From T1Sed10-7 sp041686695 (GTDB taxonomy: Bacteria > Actinomycetota > Nitriliruptoria > Nitriliruptorales > Nitriliruptoraceae): a stretch of DNA of 42,560 nt. This document shows, one piece after another, positions 1 to 7,539 of this stretch. Location of the stretch: positions 1-42,560 of the forward strand of contig JAWLDJ010000013.1 in assembly GCA_041686695.1 (NCBI GenBank), read 5' to 3'. How positions within the stretch are numbered: position 1 is the stretch's first letter; each line of letters begins with the position of its first letter. The position numbers and the translations under genes are program-made. Below the pieces are notes generated by a model. The model worked only from the letters and a program-made list of their open reading frames with translations. It did not search any database and was not told the origin of the DNA.

Positions 1-258
1 GAAGAACTTGCTGGTCACCACGTACTCGTGCCGTCGCCAGCCGAGCTGCCGGATGGCATCGCCCATGATGCGCTCCGACTCCCCGCCGGCGTACACCTCC
101 GCGTTGTCGAAGAAGTTGACGCCAGCCTCGAACGCCGCGGCCATGCAGTCCTTGGCCCGGTCGACATCGAGCTGGCTCTTGAAGGTCACCCAGGATCCGA
201 AGCTCAAGGCGGACACCTTGAGCCCGGAGTTCCCCAGGCGGCGGTACGGCATCTCCAC
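1..258 (-). CDS. Aldo/keto reductase, N-terminal fragment
   Basis: The first 86 residues of an NADPH-dependent aldo/keto reductase of the potassium-channel-beta/YghZ group; the rest lies off the left edge. The start reads VEMPYRRLGNSGLKVS, the usual N-terminus of the family, followed by the conserved ALSFGSW segment and GVNFFDNAEVYAGGESE, which holds the catalytic Asp and Tyr of the AKR tetrad. I chose GTG at 258 because AGGAG lies 6 bases before it; the ATG at 252 would be 12 bases away. Family knowledge says it reduces aldehydes or ketones in the cytosol; the substrate cannot be told. It is divergent from the epimerase-like gene at 478. Confidence 0.9.
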   Translation of the reverse strand, partial: MEMPYRRLGNSGLKVSALSFGSWVTFKSQLDVDRAKDCMAAAFEAGVNFFDNAEVYAGGESERIMGDAIRQLGWRRHEYVVTSKFF

Positions 259-318
259 GGTGCGCTCCTGTGTTCGGTCGATCGGTCACGGCCGCACGCC
301 ACGGCCGGCATGCCACCG

Positions 319-324
319 AGGCTA
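319..324 (-). promoter_or_regulatory. Candidate -10 for the aldo/keto reductase
   Basis: TAGCCT on the minus strand fits TAnnnT and lies about 60 bases before the GTG at 258. The -35 region is not recognisable. Inference from position and from the repeated use of TAGC-type hexamers in this window. Confidence 0.35.
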
Positions 325-387
325 CGCCACCGTGACCCGACCGCCGGGTCCGCACCGCCAGGCAGGACCGAGCGGCGTCCCGGCCGG

Positions 388-393
388 TAGCGT
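388..393 (+). promoter_or_regulatory. Candidate -10 (TAGCGT) for the 478 dehydrogenase gene
   Basis: TAGCGT fits TAnnnT. A weak -35-like GGACCG lies 17 bases upstream. The predicted transcript would start near 400 and carry the dyad at 414-432 in its leader. Confidence 0.5.
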
Positions 394-413
394 GGTGGCC
401 AGGGCGGACGGCA

Positions 414-432
414 CGTCCCACCGTCTGGGACG
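414..432 (+). promoter_or_regulatory. Inverted repeat in the leader of the 478 gene
   Basis: CGTCCCA and TGGGACG are perfect 7-base arms around CCGTC. It sits between the candidate -10 at 388 and the GGAGG at 467-471, so it could be an RNA hairpin or an operator just downstream of the transcription start. Nothing in the sequence says which. Confidence 0.4.
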
Positions 433-477
433 GGAGCGGCTCGTACCGCCCGACCATCCCGGCTCCGGAGGTACTCC

Positions 478-1413
478 ATGGCCCGTGTGCTCCTGACCGG
501 TGCGACCGGCTTCGTCGGCGGACGCGTCGCGGGCCGGTTGCTGGCGTGGGACCACGAGGTGGTCGCACCGGTGCGCACCTCCTCGACCGACCTGACCACG
601 CTGGGCGCCGAGCAGCACCTCGGCGGCTTCGACGCGGTCACGCCGCAGCTCCTGGCCGACATCGAGGTGATCGTCCATGCCGCGGCCTCGGCGGGCCCGG
701 ACCTGGCCACGGCCACGGCGGCGAACGTGGACGGCACCCGACGGCTCTGGGAGTTGGGCCGGCGCGTCGGGGTCCCGCGGTTCGTCCACGTGTCGACCAC
801 CTCGGTCTACGCCCCGCACCCCGACGCACCCATCGTGGACGAGGACGCGCCGCTGGTCGGCGACGACGACGAGGACGCGAGCCCCTACGCCCGTACCAAG
901 GCCGGCGCCGAGCGGCTGCTGCTGACCGCGGGCACACCGAGCGAGCTCACGATCCTGCGACCGCCTGCGGTGCTCGGCGCCGGAGCGACCTCCACGTGGG
1001 GACGGCGGGTGCCGGCCGCGATCCGCGACGGCCGAGGGTTCCCCCAGCCCCGCGCCGCGACCTTCGCCTTCGTCCACGTCGAGGACCTCGTGGACGCCGT
1101 CCTCGCCGCGACGGGGGTCGGTGCCGGGGCCGACGGCGAGGTGGCGGGCCACCGCGCGAGCGGTCCGATCGTCGCCAACGTCGTCGGGGGGCACGTGACC
1201 GTCGGTGACTACCTCGATGCGGTCGTGGACCTGCTCCCCACCGAGGTGGCGGTCCGGCCCGGGACCGACGAGCCGGCCTGGACCGGCCGGTACGCGACCG
1301 ACCGGCTCCCGCGCCACCTCGGCGTCGCACCCCACCGCAGCTTCCGCAGTGCCATGGACGAGATCGCCGCCGACTGGGCGGAGCGCCCCGACGACCAGGA
1401 GGTCCCCGGATGA
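478..1413 (+). CDS. NAD(P)-dependent epimerase/dehydratase, extended SDR
   Basis: A 311-residue extended short-chain dehydrogenase. The Rossmann glycine motif GATGFVGG is at residues 8-15, and the catalytic pair is Y137 and K141 in SPYARTK, with VHVSTTSVY before it supplying the usual Ser/Thr. These enzymes act on NDP-sugars, steroids or similar alcohols/ketones in the cytosol; the substrate is not visible. GGAGG lies 6 bases before the ATG. The stop overlaps the next start as ATGA, so the 110-residue protein that follows is translationally coupled. A hairpin-forming repeat lies in its leader. Confidence 0.9.
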   Translation: MARVLLTGATGFVGGRVAGRLLAWDHEVVAPVRTSSTDLTTLGAEQHLGGFDAVTPQLLADIEVIVHAAASAGPDLATATAANVDGTRRLWELGRRVGVPRFVHVSTTSVYAPHPDAPIVDEDAPLVGDDDEDASPYARTKAGAERLLLTAGTPSELTILRPPAVLGAGATSTWGRRVPAAIRDGRGFPQPRAATFAFVHVEDLVDAVLAATGVGAGADGEVAGHRASGPIVANVVGGHVTVGDYLDAVVDLLPTEVAVRPGTDEPAWTGRYATDRLPRHLGVAPHRSFRSAMDEIAADWAERPDDQEVPG

Positions 1414-1742
1414 CCACCCACCAGCCCGTCCGCGGGGGGTGGCGTCGCACCGTGCCGGCGCAGTTGACCCCCAGCCAGCTCGAACGCCTCCGCGGTCTGA
1501 TCGAGGATCCGGACACCTGGGTGCTGCGACGCGCCTGGGACAGCTACGTGCTCGACGGCGAGCCCGGCCGCCTCGTGGATCCCGCGACGCTGTCGACGGG
1601 CCATCTCGTCTCCGCGCTCGAGTGGCTGCGACAGCAGCGGCACCCGCTGTACCGGGTGCTGGAGGGCGGCCAGCGGGCACCGGAGGGCTGGCTGGAGTCG
1701 CTGCCGCTGTACCAGCGTCTCACCGAGCTCGTCCAGCGCTGA
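1410..1742 (+). CDS. Hypothetical 110-residue protein
   Basis: I do not recognise this family. The start overlaps the upstream dehydrogenase stop by four bases and has GGAGG seven bases before it, and codon use is typical of the region, so it is very likely real. The protein is soluble and looks mostly helical, with no signal peptide or membrane segment. A short basic N-terminus is followed by a Leu/Trp-rich body (LTPSQLERLRGLI near residues 20-32, then SALEWLRQQRHPLYRVLEGG). Coupling to the dehydrogenase suggests a linked role, but that is inference only. Confidence 0.8.
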   Translation: MTTHQPVRGGWRRTVPAQLTPSQLERLRGLIEDPDTWVLRRAWDSYVLDGEPGRLVDPATLSTGHLVSALEWLRQQRHPLYRVLEGGQRAPEGWLESLPLYQRLTELVQR

Positions 1743-1836
1743 GGCCTCTCGCTGCCCGCGGGGCTCGGGGCGCCCCGCCCTCGAGCTGCCGTGCGCCGGT
1801 GCGCCGGGCCCCCGATGCGGCAGGCGCGCCCCTGGG

Positions 1837-1842
1837 TACCGT
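1837..1842 (+). promoter_or_regulatory. Candidate -10 for the Rieske gene
   Basis: TACCGT fits TAnnnT and lies 27 bases before the ATG at 1869. The -35 region is weak. Low-confidence inference. Confidence 0.3.
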
Positions 1843-1868
1843 GGTGCTCCGCGACGGACAGGCGCAGC

Positions 1869-2219
1869 ATGGCACGCGAGATCGAGGTCGGACCCGCAGA
1901 CGAGCTGGTGCCAGGGACCGTCCGGCGTGCCGGCCGGTACGCCGTCGGGAACGCGAAGGACGAGCGGTTCGCGGTGACGCGCCGGTGTCGGCATCTGGGT
2001 GCCGATCTGGCGGACGGTGCGATCGACGGCCAGGGGTGCCTGGTGTGTCCGTGGCACGGCGCCAGCTACGACGTCACCAGCGGCCGGATGCTGCGCGGCC
2101 CGCAGGGGGTGTTCGCGAAGGTCCCGGGGCTCGGTGCCGGCTTCAAGCTGCTGACCAGGGTCCTGCCGCTCGGTCGGGGTGAGCTCGTCGAGCGAGAAGG
2201 CCGGGTGTTCGTCCGGTAG
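1869..2219 (+). CDS. Rieske [2Fe-2S] protein
   Basis: A 116-residue stand-alone Rieske protein. The two cluster-binding motifs are CRH (C40, H42) and CPWH (C60, H63), with the usual HLGADLADG between them and GASYDVTSG after. There is no membrane anchor, so it is a small soluble ferredoxin-type electron carrier or a subunit of a ring-hydroxylating or nitrite-reductase-type enzyme; no partner oxygenase is nearby. The ATG at 1869 is chosen because the family N-terminus begins just here; in-frame starts upstream would add a low-complexity basic stretch. Its ribosome site is weak (AGG six bases away). It converges on the dehydrogenase at 2290. Confidence 0.88.
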   Translation: MAREIEVGPADELVPGTVRRAGRYAVGNAKDERFAVTRRCRHLGADLADGAIDGQGCLVCPWHGASYDVTSGRMLRGPQGVFAKVPGLGAGFKLLTRVLPLGRGELVEREGRVFVR

Positions 2220-2221
2220 CC

Positions 2222-2241
2222 ACCGGCCGGGCCCGCCCGGT
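2222..2241. terminator. GC-rich hairpin between convergent genes
   Basis: ACCGG and CCGGT flank an inner CCGGG/CCCG pairing in the 70-base gap between the stops of the Rieske gene and the convergent dehydrogenase. There is no T run. It could serve either direction; weak evidence. Confidence 0.3.
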
Positions 2242-2289
2242 CCGTCGTACACGCGACCGGTGGTCAACCGTGCTCGTCGGCGCGCTCGG

Positions 2290-3084
2290 TCACGGCCGCA
2301 GCGCGTCCGCCGCTCGCTGCAGCGCCGCCACCCAGCGGTCGGGAGTGGCGGCCTTGCGACGCAGGTGATCGGCGACCTCCGGGTGCGGCAGGATCAGGAA
2401 GCGGCCGTCCCCGAGCGCGGCGAGCACCTCCTCGGCGACCTGTTCCGGGGTGAGCACCGGACCGGCCGCTCTGACGGCCCGCCCCGCGATCCCGGCGTCG
2501 GCCTCCTTGAGCAACGCGGTGTCGACCCCCTGCGGGCACAGGGCGGCGACCTGGATGCCACGGCTGCCGTAGGTGATCGCCAGCCACTCGGCGAAGGCCA
2601 CCGCCGCGTGCTTGCTCACGCTGTAGGGCGCGTCGCCGATCATGGTCAGCAGCCCGGCCGCCGAGCACGTGTGGACGAACGCGCCGGCACCCCGCTCCAG
2701 CATGCCCGGCAGCGCGGCCCGGGCGGCGTGCACGTGGGCGAGCACGTTCACCTCGTAGCTGCGCTGCCAGCTCTCCATGGAGGCGTCGAGCCCCTCCCCG
2801 GTCCCGACCCCGGCGTTGGAGACCATGATGTCGAGCCCACCGAAGGCCTCCTCGGCCACCGCGACCATCGCGGCGACGGCGGCAGGGTCGGCGACGTCGA
2901 CGGCGTGACCGACGGCCGCGGTCCCCGCCGCCGTCAGCTCATCGGCCAGCCGCTCGGCGCCGGGCCCGTCGAGGTCGGCGACCAGCACCCCGCGGGCGCC
3001 CGCGGTGGCCATGGCCCGGCTGATCGCCGCTCCGATGCCGGCGGCGCCGCCGGTCACCACGACGCTCGCCCCCTGCGGTTCCAC
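2290..3084 (-). CDS. Short-chain dehydrogenase/reductase (classical SDR)
   Basis: A 264-residue classical SDR. Residues 11-18 are TGGAAGIG (cofactor loop), NAG follows at 90-92, a serine sits at 141, and the catalytic Tyr/Lys are Y154 and K158 in YSVSK. The Asp in VADLDG after the second strand suggests NAD(H) preference. It oxidises or reduces a hydroxyl/carbonyl of unknown nature. The start is a GTG with GGGAG six bases upstream. A good promoter (3114-3142) lies just before it, within the end of the hydrolase gene that precedes it in the same direction, so it can be transcribed independently. Confidence 0.9.
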   Translation of the reverse strand: MEPQGASVVVTGGAAGIGAAISRAMATAGARGVLVADLDGPGAERLADELTAAGTAAVGHAVDVADPAAVAAMVAVAEEAFGGLDIMVSNAGVGTGEGLDASMESWQRSYEVNVLAHVHAARAALPGMLERGAGAFVHTCSAAGLLTMIGDAPYSVSKHAAVAFAEWLAITYGSRGIQVAALCPQGVDTALLKEADAGIAGRAVRAAGPVLTPEQVAEEVLAALGDGRFLILPHPEVADHLRRKAATPDRWVAALQRAADALRP

Positions 3085-3113
3085 ACCCCGCTCCCTCGCT
3101 CTGCGAGCACGGC

Positions 3114-3142
3114 ACGCTAGCGCCCGCTCACACCAGCGGGAA
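3114..3142 (-). promoter_or_regulatory. Promoter for the 2290 dehydrogenase
   Basis: On the minus strand TTCCCG (3142-3137), a 17-base spacer and TAGCGT (3119-3114). The -35 lies inside the last codons of the upstream hydrolase gene. It places the transcript start near 3107, leaving room for the GGGAG ribosome site. Confidence 0.55.
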
Positions 3143-4624
3143 CAGGATCGCGAGCATCCAGGCCAACAGCACGGCCATGGCGATCCCGCCGGCCCAGGGC
3201 CGCTGGACCGGCAGCCACGCGACGACCGCCACCGTCAACAGCACCGGGATGAGCGGGAGGAGCAGCAGGAGGAAGCCGAGCGATGGCACGGCCACCGCCG
3301 CAGCGGCGAACCCGCCCGTCGTGACCACCGCCAGCAGCGTCCACCAGCCCAGAGCACGCCAGCCCCGCGCGCCCTGCAGCGTGGCGCTCAGGGCCACCGA
3401 CCACGGCAGGAGCAACACGACGAACAGCGCGAACCACCCGGCGCGCGGCCCACCGGGCAGCGCGGGGAGCCAGACGCGGGACCCCAGAGCCGCCAAGGCC
3501 GCCGCGAGGAGCAGCACCAGCACCGCCGCCCACCCCAGGTCGCGTCCGGTTGGCGTGCCGGGTCGGGGCCCGACCCACAGCCAGATCCCCCCGGCCACCA
3601 GGAGCCACGCGGCGAGCACGGGCGCGACCAGCATCCCCCCGAACCCTGCCAGCTCGACCGCAGCCCCGAGGATCGCCAGCACCGTGGTCGCCGCGAGGGC
3701 CCCCGCGACAGCCCCCAGGACCCCCCGGCCCGTGGCCTGCGACCCGCTCCCACGGTCGGTGAGGCCCGGCGCCACGACCCGCCACAGCGCCACGACGGCG
3801 ACCAGGTGCAGCGCCCACCATGCCAGCAGCGGCACACCGCCCCCGGCCGGTGTGGCCGGCAGCCCGAAGCTCTCGGCGAACCAGGCGGTCGCCTCGGCGT
3901 ACATGGCGGAGCTGAACAGGATGCTCACGTGCTCCACCCCGGCGATGACCACCAGCTCCCGACGTGGGGCGGTGGTGGTACCGGTCGTCGCGCCACCGGC
4001 ACGCTCCAGCAGGTCACGGGCGTTGGCGACGAAGCGTGGCTCACGCTCCCCGGCCAGCAGGAGCAGATCGTTCGGCAGCTGCGGGCTCACCTCGGCGTCC
4101 GTCGGCGACACGGCGACCACCGCGGTGATGCGGTCGGGGGCCCGCACCCCCGCCGCCATCGCCGCGCCCGAGCCCATCGAGTGACCGAGCACACCGACCG
4201 GCGCCGAGCGGACCCCCTCGCTCGCCTCGAGGGCCTCGGCGGCGATGAGCACGTCGCGCACCAGTCGGTCCCCCTCGTCCTCGGTCGGCAACGGGGCCCG
4301 GTTGGCCCCGTGCCCGGCCAGATCCGGGACCGCGACGGCGAACCCGGCCTCGGCCAGGGCCAGCGCCGTGGAACGCATCAGCTGGCGCGAGCCGGAGAAC
4401 CCGTGGGCGACGACGATGCCGGGCGCCTCGACGGCGCCGTCGGGGACCAGCAGGTCGATCGGCACGCCGTCGCGCTCGACGGTGACCAGCTCGACCGCTG
4501 AGGTCGCCGCCAGCACCTGCCACCAGGCCACCGCGATGGCGGCGAGACTGAGCAAGGTGACGAGTCGTCGGACCAGTCCGAAGCGCGTCGGGCGGTCCAG
4601 GTCGAGCGGTGTCAGGGTGCTCAT
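3128..4624 (-). CDS. Membrane protein: alpha/beta hydrolase fused to polytopic C-terminal domain
   Basis: A 498-residue fusion. Residues 20-40 form one membrane helix, then an alpha/beta-hydrolase domain with HGFSGSR near 74 (oxyanion region), DLAGHG at 101, the nucleophile elbow GHSMGSG with S149, and EHVSIL as the likely catalytic-His segment near 250. From about residue 285 to the end there are eight or so hydrophobic helices. The hydrolase domain would sit between the first helix and the bundle, probably outside the cytoplasm. The start ATG overlaps the stop of the upstream thioesterase (ATGA), so the two are one operon. The substrate is unknown; lipid or ester is a guess. Confidence 0.85.
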   Translation of the reverse strand: MSTLTPLDLDRPTRFGLVRRLVTLLSLAAIAVAWWQVLAATSAVELVTVERDGVPIDLLVPDGAVEAPGIVVAHGFSGSRQLMRSTALALAEAGFAVAVPDLAGHGANRAPLPTEDEGDRLVRDVLIAAEALEASEGVRSAPVGVLGHSMGSGAAMAAGVRAPDRITAVVAVSPTDAEVSPQLPNDLLLLAGEREPRFVANARDLLERAGGATTGTTTAPRRELVVIAGVEHVSILFSSAMYAEATAWFAESFGLPATPAGGGVPLLAWWALHLVAVVALWRVVAPGLTDRGSGSQATGRGVLGAVAGALAATTVLAILGAAVELAGFGGMLVAPVLAAWLLVAGGIWLWVGPRPGTPTGRDLGWAAVLVLLLAAALAALGSRVWLPALPGGPRAGWFALFVVLLLPWSVALSATLQGARGWRALGWWTLLAVVTTGGFAAAAVAVPSLGFLLLLLPLIPVLLTVAVVAWLPVQRPWAGGIAMAVLLAWMLAILFPLV

Positions 4625-5016
4625 GCCGCCTCCGCATCGAGCGCCGCCACCAACGCGGCCGGCAGTGGTGCGGCACGTGCGTCCCGGTCGAGCGTGGCCG
4701 TGCGGACCCGGGCGCGTACCAGCACGGCCGGCCCTCGTCGGATCTCCTGGCGGAACCAGACCGAGGCCCGACGGCGTTCGAGCACGCGACAGGTGACCTC
4801 CAGCTCGTCGCCGGCGACCGCCGGTGCGAGGAACCCGACCTCGAGCCCCACCACGACCAGCTGCGCCCCGGTCTCGGCGGCCAGTCGCAGGAGATCGAGA
4901 CCACGCGCGGCCAGCAGGTCGATCCTCGCCGCCTCGAGGTAGCTCAGGTAGATGGCGTGGTTGACATGACCGTAGGGATCGAGCTCGTGGAAGCGGACAC
5001 GCACCATCGTCGACAC
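4621..5016 (-). CDS. 4-hydroxybenzoyl-CoA-thioesterase-like acyl-CoA thioesterase
   Basis: A 131-residue hot-dog-fold thioesterase. The N-terminal motif FHELDPYGHVNHAIYLSYLE carries the catalytic Asp and the HVNH signature of the 4HBT/YbgC group; ARIDLL follows on the long helix. It would hydrolyse an acyl-CoA in the cytosol. I chose the GTG at 5016 because GGAGG is six bases before it; the ATG at 5007 would be further away. It is translationally coupled to the membrane hydrolase downstream and divergent from the sucrose phosphorylase, with paired -10 elements in the gap. Confidence 0.88.
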   Translation of the reverse strand: MSTMVRVRFHELDPYGHVNHAIYLSYLEAARIDLLAARGLDLLRLAAETGAQLVVVGLEVGFLAPAVAGDELEVTCRVLERRRASVWFRQEIRRGPAVLVRARVRTATLDRDARAAPLPAALVAALDAEAA

Positions 5017-5048
5017 CGGCCACCTCCACCACGCTCCCCGGTCGGGCC

Positions 5049-5054
5049 AGGCTA
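5049..5054 (-). promoter_or_regulatory. Candidate -10 for the thioesterase-hydrolase operon
   Basis: TAGCCT on the minus strand, 32 bases before the GTG at 5016. The -35 is weak. Confidence 0.4.
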
Positions 5055-5082
5055 GGCGGGCCGAACGGGCAGGGCACGGGCG

Positions 5083-5088
5083 TATCCT
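5083..5088 (+). promoter_or_regulatory. Candidate -10 for sucrose phosphorylase
   Basis: TATCCT is a good -10 match in a very GC-rich gap. The start codon is 43 bases downstream. The -35 is weak, which could indicate an activator, but nothing shows one. Confidence 0.45.
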
Positions 5089-5131
5089 CGGGCACTGCCG
5101 GTGCGATCCGATCCCGACCAGGTGGCCCGTC

Positions 5132-6652
5132 GTGCGCAACCAAGCCCAGCTCATCGCCTACGCGGACCGGCTCGCCGGTGACCTCGCGGGGCTCGGGGCG
5201 TTGCTGACCGGCCCGCTCGAGGGGGCGTTCGGCGGGGTCCACCTCCTGCCCTTCTTCGACCCGATCGACGGTGCCGACGCCGGGTTCGACCCCGTCGACC
5301 ACCGCGAGGTCGACCACCGCCTCGGGACCTGGGACGACGTGCGGGCGATCGCCCGGACCCACCCGGTGATGGCGGATCTGATCGTCAACCACGTCTCGGC
5401 GCGCTCGCCGCAGTTCCAGGACTTCCTCGCCAAGGGGGCCGCCTCCGAGCACGCGGCGTTGTTCCTCACCCTGGACCGGGTCTTCCCCGAAGGCGTCAAC
5501 GAGACCCTGCTCGGCCGGCTGTACCGGCCCCGACCGGGGCTGCCGCTGACCGCCGTGCAGCTCGGCGACCGCACGAAGCGCGTCGTGTGGACGACGTTCA
5601 CCTCCGAGCAGATCGACATCGACGTGCGCTCCGCCGCCGGGACCGCCTACCTGGACGCCATCCTCGATCGCTTCGGGGACAACGGCATCCGCGTCGTGCG
5701 CCTCGATGCGGTCGGCTACGCCATCAAGACCCCCGGCACGTCCTCGTTCATGACCGAGGAGACCTTCGCCTTCATCGACGACCTGACCGCCCGCGCCCGT
5801 GCCCGCGGGATGGAGATCCTGGTCGAGATCCACGGCTACTGGCAGCGGCAGCTGGCCATCGCCGAGCGCGTCGACTTCGTCTACGACTTCGCGCTCCCGC
5901 CGTTGGTGCTGCACGCGCTGTACGCCGGCACCGCCAGCCGACTCAGGCGCTGGTGCGAGGTCCGGCCGCACAACGCGGTCACGGTGCTCGACACCCACGA
6001 TGGCATCGGGGTGATCGATGTCGGCCCCGACATCACCGACGTCGCCGGTCACCCGGGGTTGCTCGACGCCGAGGAGATCGACCAGCTCGTCGAGGGCATC
6101 CACGAGCACAGCCACGGGACCTCCCGGCTGGCGACCGGGGCCGCAGCGTCCAACGTGGACCTCTACCAGGTCAACTGCACCTACCTCGACGCCCTGGGGG
6201 GCGACGAGGACGCGTACCTGCTGGCACGCGCCCTGCAGGTCTTCCTCCCCGGCGTGCCGCAGATCTACTACGTCGGCCTGCTCGCCGGCCACAACGACGT
6301 CGAGCTGCTGCACGCCACCGGTGTGGGGCGCGACATCAACCGGCACTACTACGCCGAGGCGGAGGTGAGCGAGGCGCTCGGGCGGCAGACCCCGAAGCGG
6401 CTGCTCGCGCTGCTGCGGTTCCGCAACCACCACCCGGCCTTCGGTGGGAGCTGGAGCCTGGCGCCGGCTGGTGACGACGACGCGGTGCTGACGATGAGCT
6501 GGCAGGCAGATGGTGAGGTGGCCGCCCTGACGGTGGACCTCCGCCAGCGGACCCTGGTCGTGACCTCCACCCTCGACGGCGACCAGCACACGGTCACCGA
6601 CCTGGCGGACCTGCCCGATCCTCGGCCCGATCCTCGGCCCGATCCGCGGTGA
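5132..6652 (+). CDS. Sucrose phosphorylase (GH13)
   Basis: A 506-residue enzyme that splits sucrose with phosphate into glucose-1-phosphate and fructose. It resembles the Bifidobacterium sucrose phosphorylases as I remember them along its whole length: HLLPFFDPIDGADAGFDP near the N-terminus, nucleophile D192 in RLDAVGY, acid/base E232 in EILVEIHGY, and stabiliser D290 in VLDTHDGIG. The loop residues that set sucrose/phosphate binding are also present: YRPRPGLP at 131-138 and NVDLYQVN at 341-348. It starts at a GTG. The C-terminus ends in three DPRP-type units from a 12-base repeat. A related GH13_18 phosphorylase with another acceptor cannot be fully excluded. Confidence 0.92.
   Translation: MRNQAQLIAYADRLAGDLAGLGALLTGPLEGAFGGVHLLPFFDPIDGADAGFDPVDHREVDHRLGTWDDVRAIARTHPVMADLIVNHVSARSPQFQDFLAKGAASEHAALFLTLDRVFPEGVNETLLGRLYRPRPGLPLTAVQLGDRTKRVVWTTFTSEQIDIDVRSAAGTAYLDAILDRFGDNGIRVVRLDAVGYAIKTPGTSSFMTEETFAFIDDLTARARARGMEILVEIHGYWQRQLAIAERVDFVYDFALPPLVLHALYAGTASRLRRWCEVRPHNAVTVLDTHDGIGVIDVGPDITDVAGHPGLLDAEEIDQLVEGIHEHSHGTSRLATGAAASNVDLYQVNCTYLDALGGDEDAYLLARALQVFLPGVPQIYYVGLLAGHNDVELLHATGVGRDINRHYYAEAEVSEALGRQTPKRLLALLRFRNHHPAFGGSWSLAPAGDDDAVLTMSWQADGEVAALTVDLRQRTLVVTSTLDGDQHTVTDLADLPDPRPDPRPDPR
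6614..6649 (+). repeat. 12-bp tandem repeat at the end of the sucrose phosphorylase gene
   Basis: CCCGATCCTCGG twice and CCCGATCCGCGG once, in frame, encoding PDPR units directly before the stop. It probably arose by slippage and should not affect the catalytic barrel. Confidence 0.8.
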
Positions 6653-6664
6653 GCACGGCAGCGG

Positions 6665-7537
6665 TCACCGCCGACGGGTGAGTGCGTGGCACGCGATCGC
6701 GCCGGCGGCCGCCACGTTCAGGGAGTCGACCTCCGCAGCCATCGCGATCCGAGCGGTCAGGGTGGCGCCGCGCAGCGCTGCATCGCTGAGGCCCGGGCCC
6801 TCCGCACCGAGGAGCACCGCCAGCCGGTCCCCCGCCAGCGACAGCTCCTCGAGCGGCGGCGCGCTCGGGTCCGGGGTCAGCGCGACGGTGGTGACGCCGT
6901 GGCCGTGCAGCAGCTCGAGGCCGGCGGCGGTGGCGCTCACGCGGGCGAAGGGCAGGTGGAGCACGTGCCCCATCGAGACCCGGACGCAACGACGGTAGAG
7001 CGGATCGGCGCAGCCCGGCGCCAGCAGGACCCCGTCGATCCCGAGCCCGCGAGCGGTGCGGAACAGGGTGCCGAGGTTCTCATGGTCGTTGAGGCCCTCG
7101 AGCAGGAGCAGCTGCCGCGCCGTGGCCACCACGTCCTCGGGGGCCGCCGGCGGCCGACGCTCGCCACACGCCAGCACGCCCTGGTGGAGGCGGAAGCGGA
7201 CCACCGCCTCGAGCACCGCCCGGGTGACCACGTACACCGGCGCCGGCGAGCGGTCGACGACGTCCGCCATGGCCGGCAGACGCTCCTCGGCCACCAGCAC
7301 GGACCGCAACGGGTAGGGCGAGGAGACCAGGGCCCGGACCGGGTTCGGGCCCTCGGCGATCAGCACACCGTGCTGGTGCTCGTAGCGCTTGCGCAGCGCC
7401 GCATCGGTCAACGCCGCGTAGTCGCCGAGCCGGGGATCGCCCGGGTCGTCGATCCGCACCGGCGGCACCGGCGCGGGTCGTGCCACCGCCTCGTCGGCAC
7501 GGTGACCGGGGTCACCGTTGCCGGTGTCGTCCGCCAC
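6665..7537 (-). CDS. SpoU/TrmH-family RNA 2'-O-methyltransferase
   Basis: A 290-residue SPOUT methyltransferase. An N-terminal substrate-binding region (with VLIAEGPNPV near 58-67) precedes the knotted SPOUT domain. All three motifs are present: motif 1 NDHENLGTLFRTA, motif 2 VLLGAEGPGLSD and motif 3 EVDSLNVAAAGAIA near the end. It uses S-adenosylmethionine to methylate a ribose in rRNA or tRNA; the exact site is unknown. About 35 extra N-terminal residues are Pro/Asp-rich and likely disordered. The GTG start lies two bases after the stop of the PlsC gene, so the pair is an operon. Confidence 0.9.
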   Translation of the reverse strand: MADDTGNGDPGHRADEAVARPAPVPPVRIDDPGDPRLGDYAALTDAALRKRYEHQHGVLIAEGPNPVRALVSSPYPLRSVLVAEERLPAMADVVDRSPAPVYVVTRAVLEAVVRFRLHQGVLACGERRPPAAPEDVVATARQLLLLEGLNDHENLGTLFRTARGLGIDGVLLAPGCADPLYRRCVRVSMGHVLHLPFARVSATAAGLELLHGHGVTTVALTPDPSAPPLEELSLAGDRLAVLLGAEGPGLSDAALRGATLTARIAMAAEVDSLNVAAAGAIACHALTRRR

Positions 7538-7539
7538 GG

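Noticed and set aside
322..1680. Long minus-strand open frame opposite the 478 dehydrogenase
   Set aside because: Arg/Gly-rich product with no domain, and fully antisense to a gene with clear motifs; a typical high-GC shadow.
4625..6589. Extension of the hydrolase frame far upstream, antisense to sucrose phosphorylase
   Set aside because: The real start is the coupled ATG at 4624. The rest is a valine/glutamate/glycine-rich shadow of the phosphorylase.
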